From assembly GCF_025148285.1 (NCBI RefSeq), contig NZ_CP102268.1:1426001-1490000 (forward strand): 64,000 nt of DNA, in the 5' to 3' direction. The position numbers and the translations under genes are program-made. Below, in pieces: positions 17,630 through 24,740 of this stretch. The notes under the pieces are model-generated. The model saw only the letters and a program-made list of their open reading frames with translations. It was not told the origin of the DNA and ran no database searches. This DNA is from Marvinbryantia formatexigens DSM 14469 (lineage in GTDB: Bacteria; Bacillota; Clostridia; Lachnospirales; Lachnospiraceae). The first letter of the stretch is position 1. Each line of letters starts with the position of its first letter.

Positions 17630-17676
17630 AGTATACCTAAAAGGAAGTCATAATACAAGTGTATCATCACTTCCTT
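17630..17676 (-). promoter_or_regulatory. ddl promoter overlapping the upstream gene's terminator
   Basis: An inverted repeat AAGGAAGT/ACTTCCTT (17641-17648, 17669-17676) ends the upstream aminotransferase transcript and is followed leftward by TTTT. A leftward promoter, TTGTAT (17653-17658) and TATACT (17630-17635) with a 17-base spacer, uses the same bases. Confidence 0.6.
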
Positions 17677-17699
17677 TATCTTAAAAATTCATTATGATT

Positions 17700-18986
17700 T
17701 TATTTACTCTCCAGAATCTTGTCGATGCTTACCAGCTTCACGCTGAGCACGAAAATCTCCGATGCGATTGCCAGCTCCTCCGGCGTCGGATAAGACGGTG
17801 CGATACGGATATTGCTGTCCTGCGGGTCTTTTCCGTACGGATAGGTAGCGCCCGCTTCCGTCATAACAAGTCCCGCCTCTTTAGCTTTTGCCACGATTGC
17901 CTTTGCACAGCCCGGCAGCGCGTCAAAGGAGATAAAGTAGCCGCCGCGCGGACGGATCCAGCTTCCGATTTCCAGATCGCCCAGCTCTTTGTCCAGCACG
18001 TTCAGCACCGCCTCGAACTTGGGGCGCATAATTTCCGCATGCTTCTTCATATGGCTTACCATTCCGTGGATGTCCTTAAAGAAACGCACATGACGGAGCT
18101 GGTTCAGCTTGTCATGACCGATGGTCTGGATGCGCATCTGCTTGCGGATGTCCTCCAGGTTTGCCGGTGACGCTGCGATTGCCGCCACACCGGAGCCCGG
18201 AAAGCTTACCTTGGAGGTGGAGCAGAATTTGTATACCATATCCGGATTGCCCTCTTTTTTGCACTCCATGAGAATCTCGATCAGATGGTCCTGCTTATCC
18301 TCATATAAGTGATGGATGCCATAGGCGTTATCCCAGTAAATACGGAAGTCCTCCGCCGCCGGTTTCAGTCGCGCAAAACGGCGCACGGTCTCATCGGAAT
18401 AGGTGATGCCCTGCGGGTTGGAATACTTCGGCACGCACCAGATACCCTTTACAGACTCGTCGTTGTTTACGTATTCCTCAACCATATCCATATCCGGTCC
18501 GTCCGGCGTCATCGGAATATTTACCATCTCGATTCCAAAATACTCCGTGATGGCGAAATGTCTGTCGTATCCCGGTACCGGGCAGAGGAATTTTACTTTA
18601 TCCAGCTTGCACCACGGCGTGCTTCCCATTACGCCGTGCGTCATGGAGCGTGCAACGGTATCAAACATAATGTTCAAGCTGGAGTTTCCGTAAATAATAA
18701 TCTGGTTTGCCGGAACCTCCGTCATATCCGCAAGAAGCTCCTGCGCTTCCGGAATACCGTCCAGAACGCCGTAGTTTCTGCAGTCTACGCCCGCTTTACA
18801 TTTTAAGTTGGAAGTGCTGTTTAAAACGTCCATCATACCCATCGCCAGGTCAAGCTGCGCTGCGGAGGGTTTTCCCCTGGACATATCCAGATGCAGATTC
18901 TGCGCTTTAATCTGGTCAAATTTCTTCGTGAGTACTTTCTTTTCCTTCAGTAATTCTTCCTTGCTTAAATCCTTGTACGCTGCCAT
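17700..18986 (-). CDS. Class I aminotransferase (aspartate aminotransferase, MocR-like subgroup)
   Basis: A 428-residue PLP enzyme. The N-terminal LDMSRGKPSAAQLDLAMGM is typical of the long bacterial aspartate-aminotransferase subgroup (PF12897-like). The PLP-pocket DNAYGIHHLY and the Schiff-base lysine in FCSTSKVSFPGSG are present, followed by a GGYFISFDALPG arginine-pocket strand. It probably interconverts aspartate/2-oxoglutarate with oxaloacetate/glutamate in the cytoplasm. AGGAGGAG lies before the ATG at 18986. It stands alone between a small protein and ddl. Confidence 0.88.
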   Translation of the reverse strand: MAAYKDLSKEELLKEKKVLTKKFDQIKAQNLHLDMSRGKPSAAQLDLAMGMMDVLNSTSNLKCKAGVDCRNYGVLDGIPEAQELLADMTEVPANQIIIYGNSSLNIMFDTVARSMTHGVMGSTPWCKLDKVKFLCPVPGYDRHFAITEYFGIEMVNIPMTPDGPDMDMVEEYVNNDESVKGIWCVPKYSNPQGITYSDETVRRFARLKPAAEDFRIYWDNAYGIHHLYEDKQDHLIEILMECKKEGNPDMVYKFCSTSKVSFPGSGVAAIAASPANLEDIRKQMRIQTIGHDKLNQLRHVRFFKDIHGMVSHMKKHAEIMRPKFEAVLNVLDKELGDLEIGSWIRPRGGYFISFDALPGCAKAIVAKAKEAGLVMTEAGATYPYGKDPQDSNIRIAPSYPTPEELAIASEIFVLSVKLVSIDKILESK

Positions 18987-19088
18987 TTTTTCATTCTCCT
19001 CCTAAAGTTTATGATAAGGGCAGTTATATATGCCCCATGAAGCCTCCGTCCGTTTCCCGTGCTCTGCACTTCCGGAATGCGGCGGCAT

Positions 19089-19244
19089 TCATTGCCTTAA
19101 ATAGATTCCCTGCGACTCGATCCAGTCGTCGATATCCTCAATGCACTCCTGCGCCCAGGTCGGGCTGAGCTTTGTAGCCGCAGTTTCCTTTAACGCCTCT
19201 TTTTCCTGTTCGCTCTGTTCCTGTTTTTTTCTTTCTTCGCTCAT
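19089..19244 (-). CDS. Small hypothetical protein (51 residues)
   Basis: A short, soluble, charged protein starting MSEERKKQEQSEQEKEA and ending ECIEDIDDWIESQGIYLRQ. The first half is a probable disordered or coiled segment; the second half looks like an amphipathic helix pair. GGAGG lies 7 bases before the ATG at 19244, good evidence that it is translated. It follows cysE by 53 bases on the same strand. No function recognised. Confidence 0.6.
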   Translation of the reverse strand: MSEERKKQEQSEQEKEALKETAATKLSPTWAQECIEDIDDWIESQGIYLRQ

Positions 19245-19297
19245 ACATAAGCCTCCTTTTCCCGCAGACGGCTGCACCTTCCGGAGACGTCTGCATG

Positions 19298-20248
19298 TCA
19301 GTCGTTTTCTTTGCGGTTGAAAAATCCTTCCTGTCCCAGCTCCTGCGTCTGTACACTTCCGCGTACCTTAAACTGCAGCTCCGGGTTTTTGATGCTCACC
19401 CTGGTATGGTCCGGCACGGACGAGGTGATGAACGCGTTACTTCCGATCACGGCGCCCTCCCCGATAACGGTGTCTCCTCCCAGAATAGAGGCGCCGGAAT
19501 ATACCGTGACATTGTCCATGAGTGTCGGATGACGCTTGACGCCCCGCAGGGTCTGCCCGCCTCTTGTAGAGAGCGCGCCCAGGGTCACGCCCTGATAAAG
19601 CTTGACATTTTTGCCAATAACGGTCGTTTCTCCAACGACCACGCCGGTTCCGTGGTCGATAAAGAAATATTCCCCGATTGTCGCCCCCGGATGGATATCG
19701 ATGCCGGTAAGATTGTGCGCATACTCCGTCATGATTCTCGGAATCATCGGAACGCCCAGAACATGAAGCTCATGCGCAATGCGGTTGACAGTGATGGCAA
19801 AGACGCCCGGATAGGAGAAAATGACCTCATCCGTATTAAACGCCGCCGGGTCGCCGTCGTATGCCGCCTGTACATCCTTCGCCAGCATTTCACGCAGCCA
19901 CGGCAGTCTGTACAAAAAGCTCTGCACAATTTCCTCCGCCCGGCATCGGCATTCGCATTCCGCCTGCGCACCGGCGCATTCCATCGCCTTACCCACCTGC
20001 TTCGTCAGCTCATATTCGATATTTTCCAGCAGTTCCCCGACATGATACCGCACGGTGCCGCTTTTCAGCTTCTTATCCTCGAAATATCCCGGAAACAGTA
20101 CCTGTCGCACCATTTCGCATATCTGGATAATCATTTCCCGGTTGAGCCGGTTATCTGAATCGATATTGCTGATAACCGAATGCTCCTCATAGCTCTCCAG
20201 CAGGGACGCAACCAGCGTTTCCATCTGTGCTGCCTGTAATTTATTCAT
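19298..20248 (-). CDS. cysE: Serine O-acetyltransferase (EpsC-type CysE)
   Basis: A 316-residue enzyme that acetylates serine as the first step of cysteine synthesis. The N-terminal helical region runs to about residue 180, followed by a left-handed beta-helix with hexapeptide repeats (DIHPGATIGEYFFIDHGTGVVVGE, VKLYQGVTLGA). The catalytic His lies in IDHGTG; the Asp of the pair lies upstream near GIDIHPG. The long N terminus places it in the EpsC group. It has its own promoter, which overlaps the previous operon's terminator. No cysK is in the window. Confidence 0.93.
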   Translation of the reverse strand: MNKLQAAQMETLVASLLESYEEHSVISNIDSDNRLNREMIIQICEMVRQVLFPGYFEDKKLKSGTVRYHVGELLENIEYELTKQVGKAMECAGAQAECECRCRAEEIVQSFLYRLPWLREMLAKDVQAAYDGDPAAFNTDEVIFSYPGVFAITVNRIAHELHVLGVPMIPRIMTEYAHNLTGIDIHPGATIGEYFFIDHGTGVVVGETTVIGKNVKLYQGVTLGALSTRGGQTLRGVKRHPTLMDNVTVYSGASILGGDTVIGEGAVIGSNAFITSSVPDHTRVSIKNPELQFKVRGSVQTQELGQEGFFNRKEND

Positions 20249-20282
20249 GTGCTGTTCTCCTGATAGTTACTAATTTGCGGAT

Positions 20283-20333
20283 AGTATAGCACATTTTAAA
20301 AAAAAGGGCAAACCTTTCTCAGAAGTTTGCCCC
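20283..20333 (-). promoter_or_regulatory. Terminator of the sigma/DUF4179 operon fused with the cysE promoter
   Basis: The stem GGGCAAAC/GTTTGCCC (20306-20333), followed leftward by eight T residues, is a classic terminator for the DUF4179 gene. The leftward promoter TTGCCC (20306-20311)-N17-TATACT (20283-20288) uses the second stem arm as its -35 and the T tract as its spacer, and leads into cysE. Confidence 0.7.
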
Positions 20334-20402
20334 TTTGCATAAATTTATTTTATAGCAGACCGCTTTTCCTGTCAAATACTATTTCTCCGGCAGCGCCACT
20401 GC

Positions 20403-21476
20403 TCACTCTGTTTTCAGCGGCAGCCGCGTCTCGTCCAGTATCTTTGACAGACCGTCCGGGAATTGCTCTGCAATTTCTTCCCCGGAGGGTTCTTCGCCTA
20501 TCGCGGATACCGGTACTGTGGAATACTCTGCCAGCTCAATGTCCAGATATTCCGCCGTATCCACCGTCGGTGTGCCGTATGCGCAGTCCAGAACCAGAGC
20601 ACCCGTTTTCTCATCATAGTCAACCGCTTCAAACAGCATCCGGTTTCCCTTATCGTCCGTCATATCCAGCCGGTAATAAATCTCACTGTAGCGCTCCTCT
20701 CCCTCGCCATAGAAAGTGCGCGGATCTCCCTCCATCTGCACATGAACGCGCGCTGAAGCTTCTGTATAGGCAATGTCCTGCACATGGAAAACAATTCCAT
20801 CCTCCGTTTTCAGCGTCCGGTCAACCGGCAGAGTCATTATCTGCTCTCTGATATTTTCTCCAGAGGTTTCAAAAGCGAAGTCGAAATCAGCGATTCCGTC
20901 AATGGTATTGTCCTCCTGCGTCTGGACAAAGCGTATCATCAGCTCCGCATTTTCTATCTCCTGCGGAACCGCGCCCTCCTGATAGGGAGCAGACAGCACA
21001 TACTGCCCTTCTGCTTCCATTTCATAGCTGCGCAGCATCAGGGTATCGACATATTCTCCGTTCACATAAATTGCGCCATAGTACACCCAGGGCCGCCCCG
21101 TCACAACGCCGTCCTCCCAGGAAACGTCTATGGCGGCGTTGATGCTGCTGGCATCAATCAGAACCTCTCTCAGTGTCATTGTGACGCCATTCTCTGTCTG
21201 TTTCTCATTTATCACCTCCGTATAGGGACGCAGGTCATTTTCATTTCCCAGCCACCGGGCAATCTGTGTGGTAAAGCTGCTGATTGCCGCCGCCACCTGT
21301 TCATGGAAAATTCCGCCGAGCCCCGCCGCCGCTACCAGCAGCATACACGCCGCGCGCACACCGGCGCTTTCCAGGATACGCTTCTTTTTTCCGTTCCACG
21401 GCTGCCCCGCCGTCTCAACAAATGTATCGTCCGCACACTGCAGCGCCTCCAGCAGTTCAAAATGCTTTCTGTTCAT
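20403..21476 (-). CDS. DUF4179 membrane protein, probable anti-sigma factor
   Basis: A 357-residue single-pass protein. A short cytoplasmic part (MNRKHFELLEALQCADDTFV) precedes one helix (about residues 38-55, VRAACMLLVAAAGLGGIF), then a large extracellular region with the DUF4179 start (NDLRPYTEVINEKQTENGVTMTLREVLID). Such proteins normally hold an ECF sigma factor encoded just upstream. Here the ATG overlaps the stop (ATGA) of a frame that would have ended that sigma gene, but the sigma gene is reduced to a stub. GGAGG precedes the start. The protein is intact but may have no partner. Confidence 0.8.
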   Translation of the reverse strand: MNRKHFELLEALQCADDTFVETAGQPWNGKKKRILESAGVRAACMLLVAAAGLGGIFHEQVAAAISSFTTQIARWLGNENDLRPYTEVINEKQTENGVTMTLREVLIDASSINAAIDVSWEDGVVTGRPWVYYGAIYVNGEYVDTLMLRSYEMEAEGQYVLSAPYQEGAVPQEIENAELMIRFVQTQEDNTIDGIADFDFAFETSGENIREQIMTLPVDRTLKTEDGIVFHVQDIAYTEASARVHVQMEGDPRTFYGEGEERYSEIYYRLDMTDDKGNRMLFEAVDYDEKTGALVLDCAYGTPTVDTAEYLDIELAEYSTVPVSAIGEEPSGEEIAEQFPDGLSKILDETRLPLKTE

Positions 21477-21666
21477 AATATCCCCCTCTCCTCTGAAAAA
21501 TCCACGCGTCTTTTTGCCGTGCCATCTTTTTTGCGTACCGGCTCCTTCTGCTGCCCAGCAGATTCCACGCAATCTTCGTGCAGTAAGCATGATACTTCGC
21601 GCTCAGTTCTTCTACCGCCTTCTCATCTCTCTGAAAGAAAAGATCCACTATCTGAATATCCTCCAT
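21475..21666 (-). pseudogene. ECF sigma factor remnant (internal deletion)
   Basis: The frame opens with MEDIQIVDLFFQRDEKAVEELSAKYHAYC, the standard N terminus (region 2.1) of the sigma-70-like factors paired with DUF4179 proteins, and a good ribosome site precedes it. After about 43 residues homology stops. Only about 60 more bases remain before the DUF4179 gene, where about 400 are expected. A different frame ends with TGA overlapping the DUF4179 ATG, as the complete gene would. Most of sigma regions 2 and 4 have therefore been lost. Confidence 0.7.
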
Positions 21667-21823
21667 ATCTTCCTCCTTTCCGCCCTGTCAACACTATCCG
21701 CCCGGCAAATGCTTCCTGTCCATTTTCCCGGCTTATATAATAAATCGTAAAAAAACAGCAAAGGTGTCGCAAAACCCTGCAATCAAATTATATTTATTTT
21801 ATAAAAACACAGTTCTTTAGGGA

Positions 21824-21852
21824 TTGCACTTTTCGATAAAATTCGCTATACT
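21824..21852 (+). promoter_or_regulatory. SigA-type promoter of the YesL-family gene
   Basis: TTGCAC (21824-21829) and TATACT (21847-21852) with a 17-base spacer lie 37 bases before the start at 21889. Confidence 0.65.
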
Positions 21853-21888
21853 GTTATTTATATCTAAAAATTTTTCCGAGGTGATATC

Positions 21889-22617
21889 ATGAATCGTTTT
21901 TTTAACATGGACAACGGTTTTTTCCAGGTTTTGTCCAGGATTGCAGATTTGATGATTTTAAACATCATTTTTATCATAACATGCATTCCTATTGTTACAA
22001 TCGGCGCCGCCTGGACGGCTCTTTATTACGTGACGCTGAAAATGGTGCGCAATGAGGAATCCTATATCGTGCGCAGCTATTTCCGGTCCTTTAAGCAGAA
22101 TTTCAAGCAGTCCACGATTATGTGGCTGGTTATGCTTGCGCTGTTTGTACTGCTTTTCTTCGATTACCGTATTGTGAGCGTTATGGATGGAACGCTGAAG
22201 CAGGCAATGCTGATAGGGCTGACGATTGTAGCAGTATTTCTGGCGCTGATTCTCACCTACCTGTTTCCGCTGCAGTCAAAGTTTTATAACTCTATCAAAA
22301 ACACTGTGAAAAATGCGCTCCTGATGTCTATCCGTCATCTGCCGCAGACGCTTATCATGATTGTCATCACGGTAGCCGCTGTGCTGGTCACGTTCATTAA
22401 CAGCTGGACGATTTCTTACGGTATCCTGGTCTGGATTCTGCTTGGATTCGCCACCATCGCACTGGCAAATTCCTGGTTCCTGGTGCGGATTTTTGATAAA
22501 TATATTCCGCAGGATGACGAAGAGCCTGTACCGGATGAAGAATTTTCCGTTCCGGAGGTTGATGAAAACAGCAGCGAAGCGCTGACAGATGAGGGTTCTG
22601 ATACGGCTGAAAATTAA
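21889..22617 (+). CDS. YesL/DUF624 family membrane protein
   Basis: A 242-residue protein with about five membrane helices. The N-terminal MNRFFNMDNGFFQVLSRIADLMILNIIF and PIVTIGAAWTALYYV segments are hallmarks of the DUF624/YesL family, often found beside sugar ABC transporters and YesMN regulators. The C-terminal 40 residues are acidic (EEPVPDEEFSVPEVDENSSE) and probably cytoplasmic. GAGGTGAT lies close before the ATG. A stem-loop downstream (22689-22722) may end its transcript. Biochemical role unknown. Confidence 0.85.
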   Translation: MNRFFNMDNGFFQVLSRIADLMILNIIFIITCIPIVTIGAAWTALYYVTLKMVRNEESYIVRSYFRSFKQNFKQSTIMWLVMLALFVLLFFDYRIVSVMDGTLKQAMLIGLTIVAVFLALILTYLFPLQSKFYNSIKNTVKNALLMSIRHLPQTLIMIVITVAAVLVTFINSWTISYGILVWILLGFATIALANSWFLVRIFDKYIPQDDEEPVPDEEFSVPEVDENSSEALTDEGSDTAEN

Positions 22618-22688
22618 ATGTCCGGGTATGCTGTCAAAACCGGTGGTGTGTTGCACCGGAGATTCGCAGACATCCCAGGATTAATTAT

Positions 22689-22722
22689 GCGGCAGGGAGT
22701 TTTATCCGAATCTCCCTGCCGC
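22689..22722 (+). terminator. Stem-loop after the YesL-family gene
   Basis: GCGGCAGGGAG (22689-22699) pairs with CTCCCTGCCGC (22712-22722), followed by a modest pyrimidine run. The 245-base gap 22618-22862 otherwise shows nothing. Confidence 0.5.
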
Positions 22723-22862
22723 CCTCTGTTTATTCTATCATCACAGCAAAATCCCGTGCTCCCATCCGGCATAAACCCTCAGCTTATCCGGCGCAAACCC
22801 TCAGTCTTTCATCCGCTTTTCGTTGGTCCCCGCTCTTTTGTCCGGCATCCGCCGCCAGTCCA

Positions 22863-23816
22863 TCATCCCTTTGCCTGCCCGGCTCCGCCGGATACAAAAA
22901 TTTCTGTCATCCAGTAATAAATATCCCCGTAGACATCCTCTCTGTCTGTTTCATTTAAAATTTCATGGCGGTCCTGCGGGTAAAGCCTGCATTTTACGTT
23001 CGTCATCCCCATCCTTAGGAATTGTTTATATACCTTTCTGACGCCCCTGCCAAACTGCCCTACCGGATCATCGTCGCCGGAGACAAACAGCACCGGCAGG
23101 CTGCGCGGCATCCCGTCCAGAAAATTTTCAAAACTCAGTGTATAAATGCTGTAAAACAAATTGTAATAGCCATTTAAGGTAAAACGGAAGTTGCAAAGCT
23201 TTTCCTTCATGTATGTATTCACGTTTTCCTCGTTCCGGCTCAGCCATGCCTTGCCGCTTAGCTTTCCGAATTTCCGGTTATAGCCGCCGAACGCCATCGC
23301 ATCCACCAGAAAACTGCGGTAATTCCAGCCGAGAACCTTTGCCATCGCCGTGGTAAGCACCATTCCAAACTGCGTGGCAATGCGCGGCTGCCAGCCTGTC
23401 CCCATAATCACCGCACCCGCAAGCCCTTCTCCGTGAATGCAGAGGTACTGCCTCACCAGAAAAGAGCCCATGCTGTGTCCGAGCAGGAAATATGGGGCGT
23501 CCGGATATCTTTTCTGCGTCAGCCTGCGCAGTCTGTGAATGTCCCGTAAAAGCGTCTTGTTGCCGTCCTTATCCGCAAAATAGCCATAATATTCCTCAGA
23601 CCGCACCGAATCACCATGCCCCAGATGGTCGTTGCCCGTCACCAGGATTCCCCGTTCCGCCAGGTACGCCGCAAATTCATCGTAGCGGTCGATAAACTCC
23701 ACCATACCGTGGGAAATCTGCAGTACCGCGCGCACCTTTCCCTCCGGAATCCAGCGGATGGCGTGAATCTCTGTCACATTATCACTGGAATGATACGTAA
23801 AATGCTCCTTCTTCAT
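22863..23816 (-). CDS. Alpha/beta hydrolase, monoacylglycerol-lipase-like
   Basis: A 317-residue serine hydrolase. The oxyanion region HGMVEFIDRYDEFA, the HLGHGDS loop, the nucleophile elbow LLGHSMGSF, an acid in VSGDDDPVG and a His in DRHEILNE form the expected triad in the order of the serine aminopeptidase S33/monoacylglycerol lipase group. It has no signal peptide, so it is cytoplasmic. The substrate is probably a lipid ester but is not settled. An unusual 12-base tandem repeat lies just before its ribosome site. Confidence 0.87.
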   Translation of the reverse strand: MKKEHFTYHSSDNVTEIHAIRWIPEGKVRAVLQISHGMVEFIDRYDEFAAYLAERGILVTGNDHLGHGDSVRSEEYYGYFADKDGNKTLLRDIHRLRRLTQKRYPDAPYFLLGHSMGSFLVRQYLCIHGEGLAGAVIMGTGWQPRIATQFGMVLTTAMAKVLGWNYRSFLVDAMAFGGYNRKFGKLSGKAWLSRNEENVNTYMKEKLCNFRFTLNGYYNLFYSIYTLSFENFLDGMPRSLPVLFVSGDDDPVGQFGRGVRKVYKQFLRMGMTNVKCRLYPQDRHEILNETDREDVYGDIYYWMTEIFVSGGAGQAKG

Positions 23817-23830
23817 TGTCCAGCCTCCTT

Positions 23831-23878
23831 CTTGCTTATTATCTTGCTTATTTTCTTGCTTATTTTCTTACTTACTAT
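23831..23878. repeat. 12-base tandem repeat in the hydrolase leader
   Basis: Four imperfect copies of CTTGCTTATTTT (plus strand) end 15 bases before the hydrolase start codon; the middle two are identical. They lie in the untranslated leader next to the GGAGG ribosome site. Confidence 0.75.
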
Positions 23879-23911
23879 CTTATCACACGCGCCCCAAAAA
23901 TCAATATATTG

Positions 23912-23941
23912 AAAAAACAGACATCACATATGTGACATCTG
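23912..23941 (-). terminator. Terminator of the GtrA-family gene
   Basis: A near-perfect 24-base hairpin (23918-23941, centred on CACATATGTG) is followed in the leftward direction by six T residues (23912-23917), about 90 bases after the gtrA-like stop. Confidence 0.75.
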
Positions 23942-24032
23942 CCTTTTCTGCTATCCGTTTTTGTCTCTGCCCGGCCATGCGGCAAATCCGGACGCGGATA
24001 TAACGTGCCGGACCGCCTTTCTTTACTTCCTG

Positions 24033-24626
24033 TTATTTCTTCGCTTCCCCCTCCGGGAATATGATTTTGAAGACAAAGAAGAATATGACCATCGATATAC
24101 CGCCCATCAGTACCGTGGTTCCGATGTTGTACAGCCATCCCGGAAGAAGCTGGCTTGCAACCGCCACCCACACGCAGTTGATGGAGTTTACCACTACCGT
24201 GATCACTGCCCAGGCAATCACATACCACATAATCTGCCAGGGAATGTTTCCGTGACTGCGGAAAGTAATGTTCCTCTGCAGCGGGAAATTGATGCACTGC
24301 GCGAGGAAGGAACCTACCAGCATGGCGATAAAGTAGCCGAGACCGCCGCCAATGATTACCTCTCCGGCTTCGTTGTACAGGACATCATAGCCGAGCGCAT
24401 TCCATGTAAAATCAATTCCGAACAGGCTTACCGGAAGCGCCGGCCAGCTCCATTCCGTTCCTGCCAGCTCCAGACCGAGCAGATTCGGCAGGAACGCATA
24501 GATGATATACTGGACAACCGTTACCAGGTTACTGAAGATGAGGAAAAGACCGCCTTCACGCACCCACTTCGCTGCCGACGGGTGTTTATCGGCAAAATTT
24601 CCCCACCAGGATTTTAAAGCATTCAT
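24033..24626 (-). CDS. GtrA-like family membrane protein
   Basis: A 197-residue protein with four membrane helices. The spacing matches the GtrA-like fold: EGGLFLIFSNLVTVVQYIIY, an insert of about 50 residues, IAMLVGSFLAQCINFPLQRNITF, then two more helices. The FLAQCINFPLQRNITF segment is the family signature (N-F-x-x-x-R-x-x-x-F). Members are thought to flip or carry polyprenyl-linked sugars for cell-surface glycans. It follows the cytoplasmic GH3 gene but is separated from it by a palindromic element. Confidence 0.88.
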   Translation of the reverse strand: MNALKSWWGNFADKHPSAAKWVREGGLFLIFSNLVTVVQYIIYAFLPNLLGLELAGTEWSWPALPVSLFGIDFTWNALGYDVLYNEAGEVIIGGGLGYFIAMLVGSFLAQCINFPLQRNITFRSHGNIPWQIMWYVIAWAVITVVVNSINCVWVAVASQLLPGWLYNIGTTVLMGGISMVIFFFVFKIIFPEGEAKK

Positions 24627-24658
24627 ATGTTTACCCTCTCCTTATATATGTTGTTTAT

Positions 24659-24740
24659 GTGATGCCTGCGGATTCAAAAGTACTGGATTCTGTTTCGTGC
24701 AAGCACGACAGTCCCAGCACTTCTCACCCCCTGGCATCAC
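24659..24740. repeat. Multi-hairpin palindromic element (copy type 2)
   Basis: A terminal inverted repeat GTGATGCC/GGCATCAC (24659-24666, 24733-24740) encloses nested stems CTGG/CCAG (24683-24686, 24714-24717) and TCGTGC/GCACGA (24695-24700, 24703-24708). It overlaps the last codons of the GH3 gene, whose TGA stop (24737-24739) lies in the right arm. The terminal repeat plus inner hairpins resemble the elements at 2016, 33251 and 41036. It may also act as a transcription terminator. Confidence 0.6.

Noticed and set aside
23918-23941. CRP-like palindrome around CACATATGTG
   Set aside because: It sits downstream of a stop codon and is followed by six T residues in the direction of transcription, so a terminator explains it.
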